Of a stretch of DNA of 64,000 nucleotides, positions 12,254-23,679 are shown in pieces. Numbering within the stretch: position 1 is the first letter of the stretch; the number at the start of each line of letters is the position of its first letter. A program made the position numbers and the translations under genes. The notes below the pieces were generated by a model. The model did no database searches. It was not told where the DNA came from and saw only the letters and a program-made list of their open reading frames with translations. Origin of the DNA: Castor canadensis (taxonomy: Eukaryota; Chordata; Mammalia; Rodentia; Castoridae); the NCBI RefSeq assembly GCF_047511655.1, contig NC_133390.1, forward strand, positions 133,539,583 to 133,603,582, written 5' to 3'.

Positions 12254-13139
12254 CACTGATTCAGCTACACACAATCAAACCCTTAATCAACAAAGATGAC
12301 TACATGAAAAGGATCACCACGTACTTATCAATACTAACACTGAATGTCAATGGAATAACTCCCTCATCAAAGTCACCAACTGGCAAACTGGATTAATAAT
12401 GAAGATCCAACAATCTCTGCAGGAGATCCACCTCATTGACAGAAATAAGCACTGGCTGAGAGTAAAAGACTGGAAGAAGATTTACCAAGCCAATGGTCCC
12501 TGAAAACAGGCAGGGGAGCAATACTTATCTTGGACAAAGTAGACTTCAAACCTACATTGATCAAATGAAATAAAGGACACTCCATACTAATAAAAGCTGA
12601 AATACACCAAAAGGAAATAACAATTATCACCCTATATGCACCAATGTCAATACACCCAATTTTATCAATCATACCCTGAAGGACCTAAAAACACAGTGGT
12701 AGTGGGAGACCTTAATACCCCCCATCACCATCCAAACAAAAAAATCAATAAAGAAATCCTAGAGGAAGTGCAGAGATGGTGGCTACAGGGAGGAAGCAGA
12801 AAGCGAGCCTCCTATAGTGAAATCTTGGAAAGACGCCAGAGACACACTTTGCAGGCATAATCACTGAGAAAAGGCATAACTTTGATCCCTCCACACCTCC
12901 AGCCGGTGCAGAGAATCTCCACTTCACGTTAAATGGAGAAACAAGGAGGGCCCCAGGCCACCAGGCAGCGGCACCCATATGGCTTGGGAAGACGTGGACC
13001 AGGTGAGCTTCACGGTACTGCGGTACTCTCACAGACAAGCATGGGCCAGAGCAGCATAGCCCCCTGGACAGACTGACCTCCACTCAGGGAAAAAAAAGAG
13101 AAACTGAGTAATAAGCAATAAGAACAAATAAGACACACA

Positions 13140-13560
13140 GGAAAGAGGGTGGGGCACACTGAACGCCAAAGATTGGGGGAAAGGAATCCTTCCCAGGACT
13201 GTAAATAAACAAGCCAGGTGGGCCGGAGAGCCTCTGGTGGGAGTGGGGGTGGCGCACGCCCAGCAACCAGGAGCGGGAAAGCTTGTGAGAGTGGCGGAGG
13301 GAGGAAAACTCCACAGGAGAGGATGGAAGACCCACTTCCCACTTGAGCTGTAAACAAACGGCAGCTGGCAGGAACAGCAGCACCGCCCAGTAATCAGGAG
13401 CAGGAAAGCTTGTGAAAGTGAAGGTGGGAGGAGAAATGCACAGGAGAGGGGGGAAGACCCACCTCCCACATGAATTGTAAATAAGCAAGCCTGAGAATGT
13501 GGGTGCAGTGTCACCTTTCCCAGTGCTTGGAAAGGGGAAAGCTTGTAGCAGAGGCTCACG
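13140..13560 (+). repeat. Tandem about 130-bp monomers in the younger L1 5'UTR
   Basis: GAAAGCTTGTG/A recurs around 13281, 13408 and 13541 (spacing 127 and 133), each with a GGAAGACCCACxTCCCACxTGA and CTGTAAAxAAxC segment; a more divergent unit precedes them from about 13140. This is a monomeric promoter architecture. The third L1 keeps only the last unit. Confidence 0.75.
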
Positions 13561-14385
13561 CACAGGAGAAATCTGAGCAAACAAAGCCTGCAGGGCCAGG
13601 TGAGTGCTAAGCTCACCTCTGAGATCTGCATAAATAACACCTCCAGCAACAGCAGGCTGACAGCATCGGGCAGGCAAGCCACAGTTGCAGATACCATTCT
13701 CAGAACTGTCTCCAGACTCCTTTTTTTTTCTTTGTCTCCCTACCTTTGATGAGAGAACAACTGAATTACACCGGCAAGCTGAAAAACTTACTGAAACTGT
13801 ATTTCATTTGAACTTGGGACAATTGGTGGGGTTTTTTTTGTGCGTGTGTGTGTGGTTTTGTTCTACTTTATGCGTCCCCTTTCATGAGACAACTACAGAA
13901 CAACATCTGAGGCACCATCTCCAGGACTGGAGACTGAGACACCCAAATTATTAAGACTGAAACTTCACTGCATTTGTACTTGAAGGTTTTTTGGTTTTTT
14001 GGTTTTTTTTAATTTTCTATTTTTTCATTTTATTTTGATACATTTTTATAAATAGACTTTTCTTTCATTTACTTATTTTTTATTTTTATTCTTACCTTTA
14101 TTTTGTTATTTTGGATTTTCCAACCTCTCTCTGTCTCTCTAATATCTGTTCAGCTTCCTGTTGATTAGTACACTAAAGTTCCCTGTTTATACCTTTGAAA
14201 TCTTCTTGTCTGACACCTTGTTCTGTCTTCACCCTCCAGTCTGTGTATTTGTTTTTCCCATTTCGCTAACTTCTTGCTTTCCATCTCAGCTCACCCTTCG
14301 AATCTAAATATTACCGTTGTTATTATTACAAGCTAGAAAATACTTAATTGCACACAGTACAGGGATAGTAACAACACCAAAGACA

Positions 14386-15586
14386 ATGACAGGAAGACAG
14401 AAAAAACAGGGAAACCAGTTTCCCCACAGCAAAAAATTAGTATAGGAACCAGAGGGGAATGAAGAAAACAGGTACTCAGATTCAGACTCCAACAAAATGA
14501 AGATAAACTATGCCAAAGGACCCAATGAAGCCAACAAGAATAATTTTAAAGAAGACATACAACAGGTACTCAATAAGAATTTTATAGAGATGATACTGGA
14601 TAAGGTCAACCAAAATGTACAGTAGACACTCAAGAAATTCCAAGACAACAAAAATAGAGAATTTGAAAAAACAAAAGAAGAAATAAAGGAAACCATAGAA
14701 GCACTGTATAAACAACAAAGTGAAAGGGAGAACACAATGAATAAACAGATAAATGAACTCAGGACAAAAATAGACAACATTAAAGAGGAAACCAGCCAGG
14801 ATATGGAAAACCTCAGAAAAAAGAACGAAACAGAACTGCAAAACAAAATGGAAGGCCAATCCAGCAGAATAGAACAAACAGAAGACAGAATCTCAGAACT
14901 TGAAGATGAAATGGTAATTAAAGGAAAAACCAAAGAAATATTAAGTAAACAACTCAAGACCTGTGAAAAGAAAATGCAAGAACAAACCGACTCCATCAAA
15001 AGACCAAACTTGAGAATCATGGGCATTGAAGAAGGAGAAGAGATGCAAGCAAAGGGAATGCGTAATATTTTTAACAAAATAATAATGGAAAATTTCCCAA
15101 TCAAGAGAAAGATATACACATACAGATGCAAGATGCCTCCAGGACACCAAAGAGACCAGATCAAAATAGAACTACCCTATGACATATCATCATTAAAACA
15201 ATAAGTACAGAAACTAAGGAAAGAATATTGAAGGCTGTAAGAGAGAAAAAACAAGTAACATACAAAGGTAAACCCATCAAAATCACACCAGACTTCTCAA
15301 CAGAATCATTAAAAGCAAGAAGAATGTGGGGTGAGATCTTCTAGGCACTGAATGAAAATAACTTCAATCCCAGGATACTCTACCCAGCAAAGCTATCATT
15401 CAAAATAGATGGAGCAAGAAAAGTCTTCCATGATAAGCAGAATTAAAACAATATGTGACCAGAAAGCCACCAATAAAAAGGATTCTGCAAGGGATTCTGC
15501 ACACAGAAAGTAAAACCCAACTTAACCATGAAAAGACAGGCAGAACCAAACCACAGGATAAGAAAAAGCAAGACAGTAGAGAGTAA
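14386..15586 (+). pseudogene. L1 ORF1 relic of the nested element
   Basis: Starts ATGACAGGAAGACAG (MTGRQKKQGN), then a long charged coiled coil (KKNETELQNKMEGQ), KRPNLRIMGIEEGEE of the RRM and the C-terminal KAVREKKQVTYKGKP. In-frame stops include TAG after KKLV (about 14440) and TAG after NQNVQ (about 14623). The longest open piece is 14737-15204. About 400 codons when intact, estimated from the collinear third L1. Confidence 0.8.
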
Positions 15587-15636
15587 CCTCAACTTAGGTA
15601 CACACAATCAAACCTTCAAACAACTAAGACAACTAA

Positions 15637-18600
15637 ATGACAGGAATCACCACATACTTATCAGTACTAACACTTAATGTTAATGGACTTAATTCACTCA
15701 TCAAAAGGCACTGCTTGATAAAATGGATTAAAAAGGAAGATCCAACAATTTGTTGCTTACAGGAGACCCATCTCACCGACAGAAATAAGCATAGGCTAAG
15801 GATGAAAGGCTGGAAGAAGAATTACCAAGACAACGGCCCCTGAAAACAGGCAGAAGTAGCTATACTTATCTCTGACAAAGTAGACTTCAAACCTACATTG
15901 ATCAAACAAGATAAAGAAGGACATTCCATACTAATAAAAGGGGAAATAGACCAAAAGGAAATAATAATTATCAACCTGTATGCACCCAATGTCAACACAC
16001 CCAATCTCATCAACCATACCCTGAAAGACCTAAAAGCATATATAAACACCAACACAGTGGTTGTGGGAGACTTTAACACCACATGATCATCAATAGATAG
16101 GTCATCCAAACAAAAAAACAATAAAGAAATCCAAGATCTAAAATATGCAATAGATCAAATGGACCTAGTTAATGTCTACAGAACATTTCATCCAACTTCT
16201 ACACAATATACATTCTTCTCAGCAGCCCACGGAACCTTCTTCAAAATAGATCATATCCTAGGACACAAAGCAATTCTCAGCAAATATAAGAAAATAGAAA
16301 TTATACCATGCATACTATCTGATCACAATGTAGTAAAAGTAGAAATCAACAACAAAAGTAGATAAAAATATGCAAAGAGCTGGAAACTAAATAACTCATT
16401 ACTTAATGAAGAATGGATCATCGATGTAATAAAAGAGGAAATTAAAAAGTTCCTGGAAGTCAATGAAAATGAAAACACAACCTACCAGAACCTATGGGAC
16501 ACAGCTAAGGCAGTCTTGAGAGGAATGTTTATAGCCATGAGTGCATATATTAAAAAGACTCAAAGATCCCAAATCAATGACCTAATGATACATCTCAAAC
16601 TCCTAGAAAACCAAGAACAAGCAAATCCCAAAACAAATAGGAGAGAAATAATAAAAATAAGAGCTGAAATCAATGAAATAGAAACCAAAAAAACCATATA
16701 AAGAATGAATGAAACAAAATGTTGGTTCTTTGAAAAAATAAACAAGATAAACAACCTCTGGCAAACCTGACTAAAATGAGGAGAGAAAAAAACCCAAATT
16801 AGTAGAATCAGCAATGCAAAAGGGGAGATAACAACAAACACCATGGAAGTCCAGGAAATCATCAGAGACTACTTTGAGTACCAATATTTAAATAAATTTG
16901 AAAATCTTAATCAAATGGACAGATTTCTATATACATATGACCATCCAAAACTGAACCAAGAGAAAATTAACCACCTGAATAGATCTATAACACAAAATGA
17001 AATTGAAGCAGCAATCAAGAGTCTCCCCAAAAAGAAAAGTCCAGGACCTGATGGATTCTCTGCTGAATTCTATCAGACCTTTAAAGAAGAACTGATACCA
17101 ACCCTCCTTAAACTGTTCCTTGAAATAGAGAGGGAAGGAAAACTGCCAAACACATTTTATGAACCCAGTATTACACTTATCACAAAACCAGGCAAAGGCA
17201 CCTGCAAAAAGGAGAACTATAGGCCAATCTCCTTAATGAACATTGACGCAAAAATCCTCAACAAAATAATGGCAAGCCTAATTCAACAACACATCAAAAA
17301 GATTATTCACCATGACCAAGTAGGCTTCATCCCAAGGATGCAGGGATGGTTCAACATATGCAAATCAATAAACGTAATAAACCACATTAACAGAAGCAAA
17401 AACAAAAACCACTTGATCATCTCAATAGAAACAGAAAAAGTCTTTGATAAGATCCAACATCATTTCATGATAAAAGCTCTAAGAAAACTAGGACTAGAAG
17501 GAAAGTACCTCAACATTATAAAAGCTATATATGACAAACCTACAGCCAGCATTATACTTTACGGAGAAAACTGAAACCATTCCCTCTAAAATCAGGAACC
17601 AGACAAGGATGCCCACTATCTCTGCTTCTATTCAACATAGTACTGGAATTCCTAGCTAGAGCAATTAGGCAAGAAGAAGGAATAAAAGGAATACAAATAG
17701 GTAAAGAAACTGTCAAAATATCCCTATTTGCAGATGACATGATCCTATACCTTAAAGACCCAAAAAACTCTACTCAGGAGCTTCTAGACATCCTCAATAG
17801 CTATAGCAAGGTAGCAGGATATAAAATCAACATAGAAAAATCATTACTATTTCTATACAGTAACAATGAGCAAACTGAAAAAGAATGTAGGAAAATAATT
17901 CCATTTACAATAGCCTCAAAAAAATCAAATACCTAGGTGTAAACCTAACAAAAGATGTGAAAGACCTCTGTAAGGAAAACTATACACTTCTGAAGAAAGA
18001 GATTGAGGAAGACTATAGAAAGTGGAGAGATCTCCCATGCTCTTGGATTGGTAGAATCAACATTGTAAAAATGTCGATACTCCCTAAAGTAATCTACATG
18101 TTTAATGCAATTCCCATCAAAATTCCAATGATATTCATTAAAGAGATCCAAAAATCTACCATGAAATTTATATGGAAACACAGGAAGCCACCAATAGCCA
18201 AGGCAATATACAGTCAAAAGAACAATGCAGGAGGTATCACAATACCTGACTTCAAACTATATTACAAAGCAGTAGCAATAAAAACAGCATGGTACTGGCA
18301 CAAAAACAGACATGAAGACCACTGGAACAGAATAGAGGACCCAGATATGAAGCCACACAACTATAATCAACTTGTCTTTGACAAAGAAGCTAAAAATATA
18401 TGATGGAGAAATAGCAGCCTCTTCAACAAAAACTGCATGTAAAACTGGTTAGCAGTCTGCAAAAAACTGAATCTAGATCCATGTATATCACCCTATACCA
18501 AGATTAACTCAAAATGGATCAAGGATCTTAATATCAGACCACAAACTCTTAAGTTGATACAAGAAAGAGAGGGAAATACTCTGGAGTTAGTAGGTATAGG

Positions 18601-19285
18601 TAAGAACCTTCTCAACGAAACCCCAGCAGCACAGCAACTAAGAGATAGCATAGATGAATGGGACCTCATAAAACTAAAAAGCTTCTGTTCATCAAAAGAA
18701 ATGGTCTCTAAACTGAAAAGAACACCCACAGAGTGGGAGAAAATATTTGCCAGCTACACATCAGACAAAGGACTGATAACCAGAATATATAGGGAACTTA
18801 AAAAACTAAATTCTCCCAAAACTAATGAACCAATAAAGAAATGGGCAAGTGAACTAAACAGAACTTTCTCAAAAGAAGAAATTCAAATGGCCAAAAAACA
18901 CATGAAAAAATGCTCACCATCTCTAGCATTAAAAGAAATGCAAATTAAAACCACACTAAGATTCTATGTCACCCCTGTTAGAATAGCCATCATCAGCAAC
19001 ACCACGAACAACAGGTGTTGGCGAGGATGCGGGGAAAAAGGAACCTTCTTACACTGTTGGTGGGAATGTAAACTAGTACAACCACTCTGGAAAAAAATTT
19101 GGAGGCTACTTAAAACGCTAGACATTGATCTACCATTTGATCCAGCAATACCACTCTTAGGGATACACCCAAAAGACTGTGACACAGGTTACTCCAGAGG
19201 CACCTGCACACCCATGTTTATTGCAGCACAATTCACAATAGCCAAGTTATGGAAACAGCCAAGATGCCCCACCACTGACGAATGA
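15637..19285 (+). pseudogene. L1 ORF2 relic of the nested element
   Basis: Domains in order: endonuclease (LTLNVNGLN; CCLQETHL; SDHNV near 16318), RT ([10 protein letters not shown] near 17027; FADDM near 17727; [13 protein letters not shown] near 18076) and C-terminal zinc-like motif [18 protein letters not shown] (about 19018-19071), fitting CX3CX7HX4C. Breaks: TGA 15841-15843, TGA 16084-16086, TAG near 16363, TAA 16699-16701, a 1-bp loss near 17570, the A7 tract at 17918-17924, TGA 18401-18403 and TGA 19283-19285. After the last stop the same frame continues IKKMWYLY...FSLICGH to about 19456, matching the usual ORF2 C-terminus. Confidence 0.85.
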
Positions 19286-22200
19286 ATTAAGAAAATGTGG
19301 TATCTATACACAATGGAATTTTATGCAGCCATGAAGAAGAATGAAATGTTATCATTCGCTGGTAAATGGATGGAATTGGAGAACATCATTGTCAGTGAGG
19401 TTAGCCTGGCCCAAAAGACCGAAAATCATGTGTTCTCCCTCATATGTGGACATTAGATCAAGGGCAAACACAACAATGGGATTGGACTTTGAGCACATGA
19501 TAAAAGCAAGAGCACACAAGGGAGTGGTGAAGATAGGTAAGACACCTAAAAAATTAGTTAGCATTTGTTGCCCTTCAGGCAAAGAAACTAAAGCAGATAC
19601 CTTAAAAGCAACTGAGGCCAATAGGAAAAGGGGACCAGGAACTACAGAAAAGGTTAGATCAAAAAGAATTAACCTAGAAGGTAACACACATGCACAGGAA
19701 ATCAATGTGAGTCAATGCCCTGTGTAGCTATCCTTATCTCAACCAGCAAAAATCCTTGTTCCTTCCTATTATTGCTTATACTCTCTCTACAACAAAATTA
19801 GAAATAAGGACAAAATAGTTTCTGCTGGGTATTGAGGCTGTTGGGGGGAGAGAGAGGGGGCGGAGTGGGTGGTAAGGGAGGGGGTGGGGTCAGGGGGGAG
19901 AAATGACCCAAGCCTTGTTTGCACATATGAATAATAAAAGAAAAAAAAAACGGAATCCTAGAACTAAATCACACCGCAGATCAAATGGACCTAGCTGATG
20001 TCTACAGAATATTTCATCCAACTTCTTCACAATACACATTCTTCTCAGCAGCCCATGGAACCTTCTCAAAAATCAATCATATGTTATGGCACAAAGCAAA
20101 CTTCAGCAAATACAAGAAACTAGAAATAATCCCATGCTTCTATCTGACCATAATGCATTGAAACTTGAAATCAACAACAAAAAGAGCAGTAAAATCATGC
20201 AAACAATTGGAAGCTGAACAACACATTACTCAATGATGAAAGGGTCATTGGTGAAATAAAAGAGGAAATTAAAAGCTTCCTGGAAGTTAATGAAAATGAA
20301 AACATGACCTACTGGAATCTATGGGACATAGCAAAGGCAGTCTTAAGAAGAAAGTTTATAGCCATGAGTGCATATATCAAAAGGACAGAAAGATCTCAAA
20401 TCAATGACCTAACACTACAGCTGAAACTCCTAGAAAAACAAGAACAAACAAATCCCATAACAAGCAGAAGGAAAGAAATAATTAAGATAAGGGCTGAAAT
20501 CAATGAAATAGAGACCAAAGAAATACAAAGAATCAATGAAACAAAAAGCTGGTTCTTTGAAAAAATAAATAAGATTGACAGATGCCTGACAAACCTGACT
20601 AAAATGAGAGAAAATGCCCAAATCAGTAAAATCAGAAATTCAAAGGAGAGATAACAACAAACACCAAAGAAATCCAGGAAATCATCAGAGACTACTTTCA
20701 GAGCCTATGCTCTAATAAATTTGAAAATCTTGAAGAAATGGACAGATTTCTAGAAACTTACAACCACCCAAAACTAAACCAAGAGGATGTTAATCACCTG
20801 AATAGATCTATAACACAAAACGAAATTGAAGTTGCCATCAAGAGCCTCCCAAAAAATAAGTCTATGACCAGATGGGTTCACTGCAGAATTCTATCAGACA
20901 TTTAAAGAACTAATACCAACTCTCCTTCAACCGTTGCATGAAACAGAACGGGAAGAAACACTGCCTAACTCATTTTATGAAGCCAATATTACTCTCATCC
21001 CAAAACCAAACAAAGACACCTCCAAAAAAGGAGAACTACAAGCCAATTTCCCTAATGAACATAGATGCCAAAAATTCTCAATAAAATAATGGCAAACCAA
21101 AAACAACAACACATAAGAAAGATCATTCACCATGACCAAGTGTGCTTCATCCCAGGGTTGCAGGGGTGGTTGAACATATGCAAATCTATAAATGTAATAC
21201 AACACATCAATAGAAGCAAAGACAAAAACAACTTGATCATCACAATAGATGCAGAAAAAGCCTTTGACAAGACCTAACACCACTTCATGATAAAAGCTCT
21301 AAGAAAACTAGGAATAGAAGGAATGAACCTCAACATTGTAAAGACTATATATGACAAACCTACAGACAACATCATACTTAATGGTGAAAATCATGTTTTG
21401 GGTTTTTTACCTAAAATCAGGAGTGAGACAAGGGTGCCCACTATACACACTCCTAATCAACATAGTACAGGAATTTCTAGCCAGAGCAATTAGTCAAGAA
21501 GAAGAAATAAAAGGAATACAAATAGGTAAAGAAACTATCAAAATATCCTTATTTGCAGATGATATGATCCCATACCTTAAAGACCCAAAAAAGTCTACCC
21601 CAAAACTCTTAAACCCCATAAACAGCTACAGTAAGGTGGCAGGATACAAACTCAACTTACAAAAACCATTAGCTTTTCTATACACCAACAACGAACAAAC
21701 TGACAAGGAATATATGGATACAATTCCATTCACAATAGCCTCAAAAAAATCAAACACTTAGGAGTAAATCTAACAAAGGATGTGAATGGCATCTATAACG
21801 AGAATTACAAACTCTTGAAGAAAGAGATTGAGGAAGATTGCAGAAGATGGAAAGATCTCTGGTGCTCATGGATAGGTACAATCAACATAGTAAAAATAGC
21901 TATACTACCGAAAGCAATCTACACGTTTAATGCAATTCCCATCAAAATTCCAATGACATTCATCACAGAGATTGAAAAATCTACCCAAAAGTTCATTTGA
22001 AAACACAAGAGACCCCGAATATCCAAGGCAATACTCAGCAAAAAGAGCAATGCTGGTGGTATCACAATACCTGACTTCAAACTATATTACAAAGCATTAG
22101 CAGTAAAAACAGCATGGTACTGGAACAAAAACAGACCTGAAGACCAGTGGAACAGAATAGAGGACCAGGATATGAATCCACACCACTATACTCACCTCAG

Positions 22201-23679
22201 TTTTGACAAGGGTGCCAAAAATATACAATGGAGAAAAGACAGATTCTTCAACAAATGTTGCTGGGAAAAGTGGTTACCCTGCAAGAAACTGAAACTAGAT
22301 CAATGTCTGTCACCCTCAAAATGGATTAAGGACCTGACATCTGAAGTTACTACAGGAAGGAGCAGGAAACACTCTGGAACAAATAGGTATAGGCAAAGAC
22401 TTTCTCAATAGAACCTCAGCAGCCCAGCAAGTAAGAGAAATGATGAATAAATGTGACTTCATAAAATTAAAAAGCTTCTGCGCAACAAAAGAAATGGTCT
22501 GTAAACTGAAGAGACCACCCACCCACAGAGTGGGAGAAAATATTTTTCAGATATGCATCAGATAAGGGACTGATAAACAGAATATACAGGGAACTTAAGA
22601 AACTAAACTCCTAAAATCAAGGAACAAGTGAAGAAATGGGCAACTGAACTAAACAGAACTTTTTTAAAAGAATAAATTCAAATGGTCAAAAAAACCATGA
22701 AAAAATGCTCACCATCTCTGGCCATAAAGGAAATGCAAATCAAAACCACACTAAGATTCCACCTCACCCCTGTTAGAATAGCCTTCATAAAAAACACCAC
22801 CAACATCATGTGTTGGCGAGGATGTGGGGAAAAAGGAACCCTAATCCACTGCTGGTGAAAATGCAAGCAGGTGCAACCACTCTGGAAAAAAATTGGAGAC
22901 TTGTTAAAAATCTAAACATAGACCTGCCGTATGATCCAGCAATCCCACTCCTGGGGATATACCCAAAGGAATGCAACACAGGTTACTCCAGAGGCACCTG
23001 CACACCCATGTTTATTGCAGCACTATTCACAAGAGCCAAATTATGGAAACATCCAAGATGCCACACTATTGATGAATGAATCAAGAAAATGTGATACTTG
23101 TACTCAATGGAATTTTACTCAGCCATAAAGAAGAATGAAATCTTATCATTTGCAAGTAAGTGGATGGAACTGGAGAGCATCATTCTGAGCAAGGTCAACC
23201 AGGCTCAGAAAACCAAAAATCGCATGTTCTCCCTCATATGCAGACTTTAGATCTAGGGAAAATTTAGAAATGTGGTTGGACTTGGATCACATGACAAGGG
23301 GAGAGGACATACAGGAAATATAGGAATAGGTAGGAAGCCCAAAACATGAAAGTGTTTGTTATCTCCACTCCTGAGGAACTAATACAGAAATCTTAAAGTA
23401 ACAGAGGTTAACATGAGAAGGGGATCAGGAACCAGTGTAAAGATCAGTTAGAGATGAATCAACATGGGTTGTAACACATGGGTACATGAAAGCAATGCTA
23501 GGAATCTCTCTGTATAGCTATCCTTAACTCAACTAGCAAAAACGCTTTGTCTTCCTTATTATGCTTATGTCTTTTCTTCAACAAAATTAGTGATAAGGGC
23601 AGAGCAGGACCTGCCTGAACTGAATTCACTGTATGCACATGTGAATAAATGAATAAAAATAAAATAAAACTTCTAGACA

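Larger units (their letters stand above)
12764..19953 (+). mobile_element. Full-length younger LINE-1 nested in the older L1
   Basis: About 7.2 kb, flanked by AATCCTAGA at 12755-12763 and 19954-19962 and ending in an A-tail. Order: 5'UTR with about 130-bp monomers (12764-14385), ORF1 relic, ORF2 relic, G-rich 3'UTR (GGGGGGAG runs near 19838-19900) and ATGAATAATAAAAG tail. It interrupts the older element's ORF2 in the endonuclease domain in the same orientation. It closely resembles the L1 at 36784-43325, so both come from one subfamily. Confidence 0.9.
12304..23079 (+). pseudogene. L1 ORF2 relic of the older element, split by the nested L1
   Basis: ORF2p is the L1 endonuclease/reverse transcriptase. 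The first part (12304-12763) has the endonuclease start (TLNVNG) and a TGA at 12501-12503 after NGP. The second part (19963-23079) has the rest of the endonuclease, the RT with FADDM (about 21553-21567) and the C-terminal CX3CX7HX4C motif ([15 protein letters not shown], near 22814). It is broken by many frameshifts, including the A7 tract at 21743-21749, and ends at TGA 23077-23079. Confidence 0.8.
9745..23670 (+). mobile_element. Older full-length LINE-1, interrupted by a younger L1
   Basis: The element is 9745-12763 plus 19963-23670, about 6.7 kb once the nested L1 is removed. It is flanked by identical TTCTAGACA at 9736-9744 and 23671-23679, a target-site duplication next to TTTAAAAA, as expected for L1 endonuclease. 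Parts in order: 5'UTR with tandem GC-rich monomers (about 10130-10650), T-rich leader, ORF1 relic (about 11053-12253), ORF2 relic (12304-12763 and 19963-23079), 3'UTR and A-rich tail. ORF2 ends are collinear across the nested insertion (GDLNTP before, DQMDLADVY-like after). Many stops and frameshifts show it is inactive. Confidence 0.88.

Noticed and set aside
14508-15164. 218-codon minus-strand frame, and its twin at 37871-38440
   Set aside because: Antisense shadow of the A-rich, charged L1 ORF1 coiled coil; Ser/Leu/Phe-rich output typical of such shadows.
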